Source of the DNA: Paractinoplanes durhamensis
Lineage (GTDB): Bacteria > Actinomycetota > Actinomycetes > Mycobacteriales > Micromonosporaceae
Direction of reading: 5' to 3'
DNA length: 64,000 bases
NCBI RefSeq assembly: GCF_016862175.1
Contig: NZ_BOML01000056.1
Coordinates: forward strand, 62,001-126,000
In this document: positions 6,541-15,147 of the stretch, in pieces
Layout: each line of letters opens with the position of its first letter
Numbering within the stretch: the first letter of the stretch is position 1
The notes under the pieces: model-generated
The model's database searches: none
What the model saw: only the letters and a program-made list of their open reading frames with translations
What the model was told of the DNA's origin: nothing
Translations under genes and position numbers: made by a program

Positions 6541-8327
6541 AAAGCCACCGACCCGATCGGCTCCAGGGTGGACAGCGCGGCGACGTTCATGCCGTTCTCG
6601 CCCAGGGTCCACAGGTCGTCGCCGATCACCAACGATCGGTTCACGTAGCCGTTGATGCGCCCGGCGGCCTTGAGGCCGCCGGCGTCGACCCGGAAGGCGA
6701 GCGCGCCGTCGAAGGCGCCCTTCACGGGTACGACGAGGAGCTTGGTCGCCGGCCACCACAGCAGCGCGTGCGGATCGAACTCGGCGTTCGACACAGCGTC
6801 CGCGAGCACCCGTTGATCGAGCCGGCTCGGCCGAGCAGGGTCAGCAACATCAAAGAGCGAAACCTGCAGCCCTTGCCGTACGCCCCTGGTGCTGGCCTCC
6901 TGTCCGACGCCGACCAGAAGGTCGTCGCCGACCTGTTGCAGGTGTGCCGAGTAGCCGGTGATCTTCAGCTCGCCGGTGACCCGCGGGGCGGCCGGATCGC
7001 TGAGGTCGAGGCTGTAGAGCGGATCGGTCTGCCGGAAGGTCACCACATAACCGCGCGACCCGAGGAACCGTACGGAGTAGATCCGCTCGCCCTTCCCGAG
7101 CCCGTCGACCACCCCGGTCTGCACGAGTTTCCCGCCGGTGGCGCTCAGCACCCGCACGGCCGACGACGAAGACGAAGCGGTGGTGGTGGTCGCGACCCGC
7201 AACCGACCGTCCCATTCGGACATCGAGTACTGGTTGAGAAGCGTCCCGGGCACGTTCCCGGAGGCGGTCAGCACCGGTTTGCCGGCGCTGGTCAGGGCGA
7301 ACTGGAAGATCTCGGTGCTGAGGTCGCCGGCACCGGTCATGGCGTTGAGCCGCCACTGCTGGTCGTTGGCGACGTAGAGGCTGCTCGGCGTGCCGTAGAC
7401 GATGTCGCCGTCGCTGACCACCGCGACCGGATCGCCATCGGTCAGCGCCGGCGCGGTCACATCGAAGGTGAGCACGGTGAGCATCCCGGCCCCGGAGAAC
7501 GATTGGGGCCGGCTCACCGCACCGCAGTCCAGGCGCCCCGAGGAGACGGACGTGCCGGTGGTGACCTGCCAGGACGGCAGCCAGGCGTCGAGCGGCGCCG
7601 CGGTGACCGCCTGCCGGTTGTCGCGCAGCAGGTCGTCGGTGTCGGTCGCGGCGGACGGGAAGTCGATCCGCGGGGTGGAGCTGAGAACCACGCGGGCGAT
7701 GTTGCCGGTCTGCCGGGCGTCCACCACCCGGCCGATGCCCTGGTAGCGGCTGATGATGCGGGGCGGGCCACTCAGGTCGACCAGGATGAGGTCGGCGTCG
7801 CCGCCCGATGGCCGGAACGAGGCCATGCGCCCGTACAACTGCGGATACGAGGACGAGAGCACGAGCGCGTGATCGCCGGCGAGCAGCAGCTGACCGTCGG
7901 CGGGAGTGCCCAGCTCGAGCTGCCCGGTCTGGGTGCGGGTGGCAGGGTCGATGACCCGGAGAACGCCGCGGTCGACGGTGACGATCCGCCGGCCGTCGGT
8001 CTTGATGATGTCGGGCTCGTCGGCACCGACCTCGTGCACGTTGGTGCCGGAGTAGGCGGTGGCGGGGGCGGCCATGCCGGCGTCGGCCCGGCTCCCGGCG
8101 ATCGACGCGTTGGCGGGCACGGCCCCGGACAGGCCGTACGGGCTGATGCTTCGCCGGGTGGCCGCCCGTAACTCGGTCAGCAGCCGGTCACAGGACTCGA
8201 AGGAGACGAGACCGAGTTTGGCCGCCGGCACCGTGACCGGCGACTCGAGGATCTTGGTGGGCGGCCGCTCGGTGCAGCCGGCGAGGGCGAGGGCGGCGAC
8301 GGCACAGAGCAGGATTCGACGGCGCAT
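6537..8327 (-). CDS. Beta-propeller domain lipoprotein
   Basis: A 596-residue exported protein. The signal peptide MRRRILLCAVAALALAGC ends in a lipobox (LAGC), so the mature protein should be anchored outside the membrane at that cysteine. The segment from about residue 70 to the C-terminus matches the secreted beta-propeller family: NVHEVGADEPDIIKTDGRRI is its characteristic opening, followed by repeated strands such as GVLRVIDPATR and a closing VIGDDLWTLGENGMNVAALSTL. The family's molecular role is not established. It is transcribed towards the YbjN-like gene, with overlapping stop codons. Confidence 0.82.
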   Translation of the reverse strand: MRRRILLCAVAALALAGCTERPPTKILESPVTVPAAKLGLVSFESCDRLLTELRAATRRSISPYGLSGAVPANASIAGSRADAGMAAPATAYSGTNVHEVGADEPDIIKTDGRRIVTVDRGVLRVIDPATRTQTGQLELGTPADGQLLLAGDHALVLSSSYPQLYGRMASFRPSGGDADLILVDLSGPPRIISRYQGIGRVVDARQTGNIARVVLSSTPRIDFPSAATDTDDLLRDNRQAVTAAPLDAWLPSWQVTTGTSVSSGRLDCGAVSRPQSFSGAGMLTVLTFDVTAPALTDGDPVAVVSDGDIVYGTPSSLYVANDQQWRLNAMTGAGDLSTEIFQFALTSAGKPVLTASGNVPGTLLNQYSMSEWDGRLRVATTTTASSSSSAVRVLSATGGKLVQTGVVDGLGKGERIYSVRFLGSRGYVVTFRQTDPLYSLDLSDPAAPRVTGELKITGYSAHLQQVGDDLLVGVGQEASTRGVRQGLQVSLFDVADPARPSRLDQRVLADAVSNAEFDPHALLWWPATKLLVVPVKGAFDGALAFRVDAGGLKAAGRINGYVNRSLVIGDDLWTLGENGMNVAALSTLEPIGSVAF

Positions 8328-8370
8328 GTGCGCTTGGACGCCGCCCTCTGACGGTCGGTTCCGGGAAGGG

Positions 8371-8823
8371 CTATTCCGGGGCGGGCACCACGGTCGGGGT
8401 CTCGACCAGCCGGGACAGCACGATCATGCTCCGGGTCGAGGTGATGAACGGTTCGGCCCGCAGCCGTTCGAGGGCCTGTTCGAGGTGTCCGATGTCGGCG
8501 GCCCGCAGATGCACGAGCGCGTCGGCCTGGCCGGACACCGTGTAGGCGCCGATCACCTCGGGGTGCCGCCGGGTGGCCACGGTGATCTGCGCGGGGGTGG
8601 TGCGCCCGGTGCAGAACAGCTCGACGAACGCCTCGGTGGTCCAGCCGACCGCGGCCGGGTCGATGACCGCGGTGAAGCCCTTGATCACCCCGGTGGCGCG
8701 GAGCCGGTCCACCCGGCGCTTCACGGCCGGGGCGGAAAGAGCGACCTTAGACCCTATCTCCGCGTACGACGCGCGTGCATCGGCGACCAGCAACGCAATG
8801 ATTCGCTGATCAACCGGGTCCAT
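8371..8823 (-). CDS. Lrp/AsnC family transcriptional regulator
   Basis: A 150-residue regulator with an N-terminal winged helix (DQRIIALLVADARASYAEIGSKVALSAPAVKRRVDRL, residues 4-38) and a C-terminal RAM/ACT-like ligand domain (EAFVELFC... SGQADALVHLRAADIGHLEQALERL). Lrp proteins sense amino acids and form octamers or dimers of dimers. ATG at 8823 chosen over an upstream start nine codons earlier because the family begins at MDPVDxxI. It is divergent from the dimethylargininase gene with 73 nt between, so that enzyme is the likely target and arginine or a derivative the likely ligand. Confidence 0.92.
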   Translation of the reverse strand: MDPVDQRIIALLVADARASYAEIGSKVALSAPAVKRRVDRLRATGVIKGFTAVIDPAAVGWTTEAFVELFCTGRTTPAQITVATRRHPEVIGAYTVSGQADALVHLRAADIGHLEQALERLRAEPFITSTRSMIVLSRLVETPTVVPAPE

Positions 8824-8896
8824 CTGCAACGATTCGCCTCCAGCACACAAGATTTATCGCTGTTTCGTAAGCCCGAGCCTACCTACGCTTTACCTC

Positions 8897-9724
8897 ATGA
8901 GCCAGACGGAGCGCTTGCCGCGAACCAGGACATATCTCATGTGTCCGCCGCAGCATTTCACGGTCGAGTACGCCATCAACCCGTGGATGGACACCACCGC
9001 CCCGGTCGATGCCGCGCTGGCCGTCGAGCAGTGGGACCTGCTGCGCACCACCCTTGTCGATCTCGGCCACACCGTGCACGTGCTCGACCCGGTCGCCGGC
9101 CTGCCCGACATGGTCTACGCGGCCAACGGCGCGTTCTCGGTGGACGGCACCGTCTACGGCGCTCGCTTCCGCTACCCGCAGCGCGCCGACGAGGCCGTCG
9201 CCCACCGCGCGTTCTATCAGGACCCGGCCTGGCGCTTCGCCGATCCGGAGCACGTCAACGAGGGCGAGGGCGACTTCGCCTACCTGCCCGGCGCGCACGG
9301 CGGCGTGATCCTGGCCGGCTACGGCTTCCGCACCGAGCCGGCCGCTCACGCCGAGGCCCAGGAGATGCTCGGCCGCCCGGTCGTCTCGCTCCGCCTGGTC
9401 GACCCCGCCTTCTACCACCTGGACACGGCCCTGGCCGCACTCGACGACCACAACGTCACCTACTACCCGGCGGCGTTCTCGGCGTCCGCGCAGCGGGTTC
9501 TCGCCCAGCTCTTCCCGGACGCGGTGCTCGCCGACCGGGCCGACGCCGAGGCGTTCGGGCTCAATCTGGTCAGTGACGGCCGGCACGTGGTGCTCAACAC
9601 CGAGGCGATCGCGATGGCCGAGAAGGTGCGGGCGGCCGGTTATCACCCGGTGCACGTCGAGCTGACCGAGCTCAAGCGCGGCGGCGGCAGCGTGAAGTGT
9701 GCGGTGGCCGAGCTACGCCGGTGA
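8897..9724 (+). CDS. ddaH: Dimethylargininase (DDAH)
   Basis: A 275-residue amidinotransferase-fold enzyme that hydrolyses N-omega-methylated arginines to citrulline and methylamines. Catalytic residues are in place: D71 in LPDMVYAAN, E124/D126 in EGEGDF, H174 in DPAFYHLDTALAAL and the nucleophile C268 in GGGSVKC. The first half contains INPWMDTTAPVD, as in bacterial DDAHs. Its own divergent Lrp-type regulator lies upstream. In many actinomycetes ddaH precedes ornithine aminotransferase; here the next gene is the proteasome activator instead. Arginine deiminase, a second guanidine hydrolase, lies 10 kb away. Confidence 0.9.
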   Translation: MSQTERLPRTRTYLMCPPQHFTVEYAINPWMDTTAPVDAALAVEQWDLLRTTLVDLGHTVHVLDPVAGLPDMVYAANGAFSVDGTVYGARFRYPQRADEAVAHRAFYQDPAWRFADPEHVNEGEGDFAYLPGAHGGVILAGYGFRTEPAAHAEAQEMLGRPVVSLRLVDPAFYHLDTALAALDDHNVTYYPAAFSASAQRVLAQLFPDAVLADRADAEAFGLNLVSDGRHVVLNTEAIAMAEKVRAAGYHPVHVELTELKRGGGSVKCAVAELRR

Positions 9725-9759
9725 CGAGTCACTGGAAGCGGTGCGGGAAGATGGAACAC

Positions 9760-10335
9760 ATGACCGACGACAACCGCACCGCGGAGAAGCAGGAAGACGG
9801 CTCCGTCATCGTGGTGGGCCCCGATGGGCGTCCGATGGGCACGGTCGAGCCCGACGGCACCCTCACCCCGGAGGAGCCGGGCAACCTGATCGAGCAGCCG
9901 GCCAAGGTCATGCGGATCGGCAGCATGATCAAGCAGCTCCTCGAGGAGGTGCGGGCCGCACCGCTCGACGAGGCGTCGCGCGGCCGGCTCCGTGAGATCC
10001 ACCAGCGGTCGATCACCGAGCTCGAGGACGGCCTCGCCCCCGAGCTGCGGGACGAGCTGGAGCGGCTGTCGCTGCCGTTCGAGGGTGACACCCCGCCGAG
10101 CGAGAGCGAGCTGCGCATCGCCCAGGCCCAGCTGGTGGGCTGGCTCGAGGGCCTCTTCCACGGCATTCAGGCCGCGCTGGTCGCCCAGCAGATGGCGGCC
10201 CGGCTGCAGCTGGAGCAGATGCGGGGCGGCGGTGCCGGCCGCCCGGCCCTGCCGATGGGCACCGGCGCGATCCCGGGCATGCCCGGCCAGCAGCCCGGCC
10301 CGGGCGGCGAAGGCCGCACCGGCCAGTACCTCTAG
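9760..10335 (+). CDS. bpa: Bacterial proteasome activator Bpa
   Basis: A 191-residue homologue of mycobacterial Bpa (Rv3780), which forms a dodecameric ring that opens the 20S proteasome gate without ATP and feeds it unfolded proteins. The four-helix core is recognisable from PAKVMRIGSMIKQLLEEVRAAPLDEA through RIAQAQLVGWLEGLFHGIQAALVAQQMAARLQLEQM. A Gly/Pro-rich linker follows and the protein ends in GQYL, the family's C-terminal gate-opening motif. ATG at 9760; an in-frame ATG at 9751 is also possible. Its presence implies a 20S proteasome elsewhere in the genome. The stop overlaps that of the convergent HAD gene in CTAG. Confidence 0.95.
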   Translation: MTDDNRTAEKQEDGSVIVVGPDGRPMGTVEPDGTLTPEEPGNLIEQPAKVMRIGSMIKQLLEEVRAAPLDEASRGRLREIHQRSITELEDGLAPELRDELERLSLPFEGDTPPSESELRIAQAQLVGWLEGLFHGIQAALVAQQMAARLQLEQMRGGGAGRPALPMGTGAIPGMPGQQPGPGGEGRTGQYL

Positions 10336-11129
10336 AGGTCGAAGGCGTCGCGGAGGTAGCGCGCCACCCCGTCCTCGTCGTTCGTGAGACCCACCTCGTC
10401 GGCCACCGCGCGGACGGCGGGGTGGGCATTGCCCATCGCCACCGAGTGACCGGCCCAGGTCAGCATCGGGATGTCGTTGGGCATGTCGCCGAAGGCCAGC
10501 ACATCCTGCGCCTCGAAGCCCTCCTGCGCGCACAGCCAGGCCAGGCCGGCCGCCTTGGTCACCCCGGCCGCCGAGATCTCCACGAGCGCGCTCCTCGACG
10601 AGTGGGTCACCGTGGCGATCTCGCCGAGCAGGCCACTGACCAGCTCCGCGAATTCGTCGGCGCCGTGGTTGGCCGAGCGGGCCAGCAGTTTGACGGCCGG
10701 TGCCGAGACCAGCTCCTCGGTGGTGGTGAGCACTCGGACCTCCTCGTGCTCCGGGTCCCAGCGGAGTGGCCAGGCCTCCTCGTACCAGAAACGCCGCCCC
10801 TCCTCGACCTCGACGGCCATGGCGATGTCCGGAATGGCCGCCCGCAGCTTCTTGGCGACGTCGAGCAGCAGGTCGGCCGAGAGATTCTCGCAGCGCAACA
10901 CCTTGTCGGTGTCCGGGTCGTAGATGACGGCACCGTTGGCGCAGATCGCCGGCACCGGCTCCGGCATCTGGTCGTAGAGCTGCCGGAGCCAGCGGACCGG
11001 GCGGCCGGTCACCAGCACGAAGGGGACGGGGAGGGCATGGATCACGTCGATGGTGCGCTTGCTCAGCGTGCCGTCGTGGTGGATCAGGGTGCCGTCGATG
11101 TCAGAGGCGACAAGCCGAAAGGGATGCAT
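10332..11129 (-). CDS. Cof-like HAD phosphatase
   Basis: A 265-residue HAD-superfamily hydrolase of the Cof (type IIB cap) group. Motif I is ASDIDGTLI (nucleophile and acid/base Asp), motif II is VTGRP, motif III includes the lysine in GVTKAAGLAWL, and motif IV is FGDMPNDIPML. Such enzymes remove phosphate from sugar phosphates or FMN-like compounds; the specific substrate cannot be read. The start overlaps the upstream HAD gene's stop as TGATG, so the two are translationally coupled. The two proteins are paralogues (same length and motifs, moderate identity). This pair next to serS is a recurrent actinomycete arrangement. Confidence 0.88.
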   Translation of the reverse strand: MHPFRLVASDIDGTLIHHDGTLSKRTIDVIHALPVPFVLVTGRPVRWLRQLYDQMPEPVPAICANGAVIYDPDTDKVLRCENLSADLLLDVAKKLRAAIPDIAMAVEVEEGRRFWYEEAWPLRWDPEHEEVRVLTTTEELVSAPAVKLLARSANHGADEFAELVSGLLGEIATVTHSSRSALVEISAAGVTKAAGLAWLCAQEGFEAQDVLAFGDMPNDIPMLTWAGHSVAMGNAHPAVRAVADEVGLTNDEDGVARYLRDAFDL

Positions 11130-11941
11130 CACCTCGACAGTAACTTGTCGAGATAGACCGCCACCCCATCCTCATCGTTGGACAGAGCCACCTCGTCGGC
11201 CACTGCCAGCAGGGACGGATGTGCGTTGGCGACCGCCACCCGGCTCCACCCGGCCCAGGCAAACATCGGCAGGTCGTTGGGCATGTCGCCGAAGACCAGG
11301 ACGTCCTGCGGATCGACCCCGACCGCCTCGGCGACCACCGACAGGCCGGTGCCCTTGTCCACGTTCGCCGGGCAGATCTCCACGTAGTCGAGGCCGGCCT
11401 GGGTGACCGAGGCCACGTGCGGCGGCACGATCCGCCGGGCCACCTCGAGCAGGTCGTCGACCTGGTAGTCGAAGGACCGGGCGAACGCCTTGATCACGTC
11501 GCCGGTGAGGCACGCGGCGCGCTCCCGCCGCTCGACCACCACCGGGTAGCGCCAGGTGGGGTCGTAGTCGCCCCACAGCGGGGAATCGTCGTGCTCGAGC
11601 GCCTCGACCATCACCGACAACCGGCCGACCTCGGCCTCGAGATCGGCCAGCACCGTCGACAGGGTCGAGCCGGCAAGCCGGGACCGCAGCAGGTAGGCCG
11701 ACTCGGCCTGGTCGAGGACCCAGCCGCCCTGGGCCAGCACCAGGAAGTCGGCCACCCGGATGTCGTTGCGGGTGAGTGACATCAGGCGCGGCCCACGGCC
11801 GGTGGCGCCCACGATCCGGATGCCGGCGGCGCGGACGCGTTCGAGAACCTCGTGGGTGTAGGCGGACACGGTGTCATCGCTGCGCACCAATGTGCCGTCG
11901 AGATCCGTCGCGATCAGCTTGGGGAGTCCAGGCTTGACCAT
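11129..11941 (-). CDS. Cof-like HAD phosphatase (paralogue of the next gene)
   Basis: A 270-residue HAD hydrolase with motif I ATDLDGTLV, motif II GATGRGP, the motif III lysine in NVDKGTGL and motif IV FGDMPNDLPMF. The cap domain lies between motifs II and III. It is transcribed leftward after serS, 109 nt downstream of it, and its TGA overlaps the ATG of the second HAD gene. The paired genes probably arose by tandem duplication. A purine-rich ribosome-binding site precedes the ATG. Substrate unknown. Confidence 0.88.
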   Translation of the reverse strand: MVKPGLPKLIATDLDGTLVRSDDTVSAYTHEVLERVRAAGIRIVGATGRGPRLMSLTRNDIRVADFLVLAQGGWVLDQAESAYLLRSRLAGSTLSTVLADLEAEVGRLSVMVEALEHDDSPLWGDYDPTWRYPVVVERRERAACLTGDVIKAFARSFDYQVDDLLEVARRIVPPHVASVTQAGLDYVEICPANVDKGTGLSVVAEAVGVDPQDVLVFGDMPNDLPMFAWAGWSRVAVANAHPSLLAVADEVALSNDEDGVAVYLDKLLSR

Positions 11942-12050
11942 CGGTCACCTCCGAGGGTGGGCGGACCCCCGCGGAGGGCGGAAGGAAAACGTTACACCTG
12001 CCCAGCTAGCTGCGGCTATGACTTCTGGTGACGGACGGATGGCCAACCCG

Positions 12051-13313
12051 TTAGCGCGCGGGTTCGAGGATGTCCCGTCCGCCGAGGTACGGCTGGAGGG
12101 CCTTCGGCACCCGCACCGAACCGTCCGGCTGCTGGTGGTTTTCCAGGATCGGAATCAGCCAGCGGGTGGTGGCGAGCGTCCCGTTCAGCGTGGCCGCGGT
12201 CTGCGGCTTGCCGTCCGCATCGCGGTAGCGGATGTTGAGCCGCCGCGCCTGGAACGTCGTGCAGTTCGATGTCGAGGTGACCTCGCGATAGCGGCCCTGC
12301 GACGGCACCCACGCCTCACAGTCGAACTTGCGCGCCGCGCTCGAACCGAGGTCGCCGCCGGCCACGTCGATCACCCGGTACGGGATCTCGACCTTGGCCA
12401 GCATCTCCTCCTCCATCGCCAGCAGCCGCCGGTGCTCGTCGGCGGCCTGCTCCGGCTTGCAGAAGGAGAACATCTCCACCTTGTCGAACTGGTGCACCCG
12501 CAGGATGCCGCGAACGTCCTTGCCGTACGACCCGGCCTCCCGCCGGTAGCACGACGACCAGCCGGCGAAGCGGCTCGGCCCGGCTTCGAGATCCAGGATC
12601 TCGTTCGAGTGGTACGCCGCGAGCGCGACCTCCGAGGTGCCGACCAGGTAGAGATCGTCGGCCTCGAGCCGGTAGATCTCGCTGGCATGGGCGCCGAGGA
12701 AGCCGGTGCCCTCCATCGATTCCGGCTTGACCAGGCTCGGCGTGATCGACGGGGTGAAGCCGTGCTCCACCGCCTGGGCGATCGCCATCTGCAGCAGGCC
12801 GAGCTGGAGGAGCGCGCCGACGCCGGTGAGGAAGTAGAACCGCGAGCCCGACACCTTGGCGCCGCGCTCGGTGTCGATCGCCCGGAGGGCCTCACCGATC
12901 TCGAGGTGGTCCTTCGGGTTGTCGATGGCCGGCCGGTCGCCGACCTCACGCAGCACGATGAAGTCGTCCTCACCGCCCGGCGGGACGCCGTCCTGCACGA
13001 CATTCGGCAACGCGAGCTGGGCCAGGCGCAGCGTCTCGTCGGCGGTCTTCACCGCGGCCTCGGTCGTCTTGACCTCGGCGGCCAGGTCCTTGGTGCGGGC
13101 CAGCAGCGCCGTCTTCTCGTCGCCGGAGGCCTTCGGCACCTGCTTGCTCAGCGATTTCTGCTCGGCCCGGATCGCCTCGAACCGCTGCGTGGCGGCCCGG
13201 CGCTCCTCGTCGGCGCGCAGCAGGTCGTCCACCAGCTCGGTGGATTCGCCGCGCAGTCGCTGGCTGGCACGGATCAGCTCGGGGTCCTCGCGGAGCAGGC
13301 GCAGGTCAATCAC
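12051..13313 (-). CDS. serS: Seryl-tRNA synthetase
   Basis: A 420-residue class II synthetase that charges tRNA-Ser. The N-terminal coiled-coil tRNA-binding arm is visible (about residues 25-105, DDLLRADEERRAATQRFEAI and the following heptads). The catalytic core has GTSEVALAAYH, motif 2 CYRREAGSYGKDVRGILRVHQF and motif 3 LNGTLATTRWLIPILENHQ. GTG start at 13313 (encoding VIDLRLLREDPELI), the universal serS N-terminus; longer in-frame readings upstream have no match. Followed by the two HAD genes on the same strand. A tRNA-Ser(TGA) gene lies elsewhere in the window at 59881-59965. Confidence 0.97.
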   Translation of the reverse strand: MIDLRLLREDPELIRASQRLRGESTELVDDLLRADEERRAATQRFEAIRAEQKSLSKQVPKASGDEKTALLARTKDLAAEVKTTEAAVKTADETLRLAQLALPNVVQDGVPPGGEDDFIVLREVGDRPAIDNPKDHLEIGEALRAIDTERGAKVSGSRFYFLTGVGALLQLGLLQMAIAQAVEHGFTPSITPSLVKPESMEGTGFLGAHASEIYRLEADDLYLVGTSEVALAAYHSNEILDLEAGPSRFAGWSSCYRREAGSYGKDVRGILRVHQFDKVEMFSFCKPEQAADEHRRLLAMEEEMLAKVEIPYRVIDVAGGDLGSSAARKFDCEAWVPSQGRYREVTSTSNCTTFQARRLNIRYRDADGKPQTAATLNGTLATTRWLIPILENHQQPDGSVRVPKALQPYLGGRDILEPAR

Positions 13314-13374
13314 GATTGACGAGCCTACCGGCGGCCCAGTCCGGTCAGCACCCGGATATCCCCTCTCGTCCCGA

Positions 13375-14103
13375 TCAGCTGGGCTTGTCGCGGTCGCCGC
13401 CCAGCAAGGTGAACGGTTTGGCCGGACCGACGGTGAGGTCGAGCGGCTCCTCATGAGCCGTGGACTCGGGGACGGCGGGCGGCCGCCGCCAGGTCCAGGC
13501 GTCCGCCGGGCCGTGCCGGTCGGTCAGGTAGAGCGCGATCATCGCGAGGACCAACCCGGCCAGCGCACACCACAGGCCCCGGCCGTAGGCGATGTCGACC
13601 TGATCCGGCTCCAGCGAGATGGTGTAGAGGTTGGGCACCACCCGGCTCTGCTCGCCGATCGAGACGGTCAGCGCGAAGTGCAGCGCGAGCAGGGTGCCGC
13701 CCACGCTGAGCCCGGTGAGCCGCACCCACCGGCGGGCGGCCGGCGGGCCGAACATGGTCAGCACCACCGCGGCGACCAGCGGGAACAGGCCGACCAGGAA
13801 TGCCGTGCCGAACGCGCCGAGATCGTTGAGGTCGGTCGGCACCGCGTGGTCGCCGAAGTCACCGTCGCCGCCGAAGACGGCCGCGTCGACGGTGGTGACC
13901 TGCCACTCGGAGACGAGCGACGCGAGCAGGGCGACCGCGGCCAGCGCCGCGGTCAGCGGGACCAGCCGCCGGTCGCCGACCAGGCTGTGGCCGAGGCCGG
14001 ACGCGTTCCAGCGGCGCCGGCGCGGCGCCGTCTCCGCGCCGAACTCGACCACCGACTCGGGCGGCGATGGGTCGAGATCGATGGACTGATGCTCGGGAGG
14101 CAT
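13375..14103 (-). CDS. Four-helix membrane protein of unknown function
   Basis: A 242-residue predicted inner-membrane protein. About 50 N-terminal residues are cytoplasmic and charged, then four hydrophobic helices can be seen: LVPLTAALAAVALLASL, GTAFLVGLFPLVAAVVLTMF, LTGLSVGGTLLALHFALTV and LWCALAGLVLAMIALYL. A polar C-terminal tail contains TVGPAKPFTLLGGD. I do not recognise the family. It lies 61 nt upstream of serS on the same strand and is divergent from osmC. Confidence 0.7.
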   Translation of the reverse strand: MPPEHQSIDLDPSPPESVVEFGAETAPRRRRWNASGLGHSLVGDRRLVPLTAALAAVALLASLVSEWQVTTVDAAVFGGDGDFGDHAVPTDLNDLGAFGTAFLVGLFPLVAAVVLTMFGPPAARRWVRLTGLSVGGTLLALHFALTVSIGEQSRVVPNLYTISLEPDQVDIAYGRGLWCALAGLVLAMIALYLTDRHGPADAWTWRRPPAVPESTAHEEPLDLTVGPAKPFTLLGGDRDKPS

Positions 14104-14169
14104 GTGACCAATGATGGCCCGTGCCCGGTCGCCCGGCTACCGGCCGTCCGATGGACTAGCGTTTCCGAC

Positions 14170-14598
14170 ATGCCTATTCGCACTGCTACGGCCCACTGGG
14201 ATGGGAACCTCACCGAAGGTTCCGGCACCATCAAAACCGGCAAGGGCGGTTACCAGGGGAACTACTCCTTCAAGTCGCGCTTCGAGGAGGGCGAGGGGAC
14301 GAACCCGGAGGAGCTGATCGCCGCCGCGCACTCCGGCTGCTTCTCGATGGCCTTCTCCAAGGCGCTCGCCGACGCCGGTTACACCGGCACGTCGGTGGAG
14401 ACCGTCGCCAAGCTTCACTTCGACAAGACCGACGCCGGCTTCAGCGTCACCCGGATCGACCTCGAGACGGTCGGCACCGTGCCCGGCATCGACGACTCCG
14501 AGTTCCAGAAGGTCGCGCAGGCCGCCAAGGAGGGCTGCCCGATCTCCCGGCTGCTCGCCCCGGGCACCGAGATCATGCTCTCCGCGAAGCTCGCCTGA
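14170..14598 (+). CDS. OsmC/Ohr family peroxiredoxin
   Basis: A 142-residue thiol peroxidase of the OsmC type. Both reactive cysteines are present: C57 in AAAHSGCFSMAFS and C123 in KEGCPISRLL. N-terminal TATAHWDGNLTEGSGTI matches OsmC rather than Ohr. These homodimeric enzymes reduce organic hydroperoxides in the cytosol. ATG at 14170; upstream is a 66-nt region shared with the divergent membrane protein. The stop codon lies within an 18-bp sequence that is repeated immediately after it (14594-14630). Confidence 0.92.
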   Translation: MPIRTATAHWDGNLTEGSGTIKTGKGGYQGNYSFKSRFEEGEGTNPEELIAAAHSGCFSMAFSKALADAGYTGTSVETVAKLHFDKTDAGFSVTRIDLETVGTVPGIDDSEFQKVAQAAKEGCPISRLLAPGTEIMLSAKLA

Positions 14599-14630
14599 TC
14601 GACCCGGCCGAACCTGATCGACCCGGCCGA
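14594..14630 (+). repeat. Short tandem duplication at the osmC stop
   Basis: The 18-mer CCTGATCGACCCGGCCGA occurs at 14594-14611 and again at 14613-14630, period 19. The first copy holds the osmC TGA. No mini-ORF is formed here, unlike the repeats at 5072 and 40281. Confidence 0.9.
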
Positions 14631-14709
14631 CCCGCCGATGCGGGCAGGGGTTGTTGTCGGATCCCTGACCGCATCGGCGGCATCGGTGTGCGCGCGACTC
14701 TGGCGCACA

Positions 14710-15072
14710 ATGGTCACTGTGCCGGTCGAGATGAGTCGCCAACGCTTCGAGGAACTCGTCGGTGAGGCGCTCGACGAGGTGCCCGTCGAGCTGCTGACGA
14801 TGATGAACAACGTGGTCTTCATGGTCGAGGACGCGCCGCCGGACGGCAACGACGACCTGCTCGGGCTGTATGAGGGAACGGCGCTGACCGATCGGGGCTG
14901 GGATTACGCCGGCGTGCTGCCCGACCGGATCACCATCTACCGGCTGCCGACACTGCGGGTCTGCGACAGCGAGACCGACGTGATCGACGAGGTCGCGATC
15001 ACCGTGGTGCACGAGATCGCCCACCATTTCGGCATCGATGATCATCGTCTGCATGAACTCGGCTGGGGCTGA
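14710..15072 (+). CDS. Minimal metallopeptidase (zincin) family protein
   Basis: A 120-residue protein of the PF06262-type metallopeptidase family. The active-site helix HEIAHHFGIDDHRLHELGW (from H101) supplies HExxH zinc ligands plus a downstream Asp/Glu. Upstream, FEELVGEALDEVP and NNVVFMVED are family landmarks. Proteolytic activity and substrates are not known for the family. Start choice is uncertain between ATG 14710 (MVTVPVEMSR) and ATG 14731 (MSRQRFEEL); neither has a strong Shine-Dalgarno sequence. Confidence 0.85.
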   Translation: MVTVPVEMSRQRFEELVGEALDEVPVELLTMMNNVVFMVEDAPPDGNDDLLGLYEGTALTDRGWDYAGVLPDRITIYRLPTLRVCDSETDVIDEVAITVVHEIAHHFGIDDHRLHELGWG

Positions 15073-15147
15073 ATCCGGCCTAAAAGCTGGTCCCCCGCTT
15101 GTTGACGGCACCTACCCTGGTGCCACATCGCACACAGGAGGACGTTC

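Noticed and set aside
10332..11941. Recent frameshift splitting one HAD gene
   Set aside because: Both products are full-length HAD proteins with all four motifs; they are paralogues, not halves.
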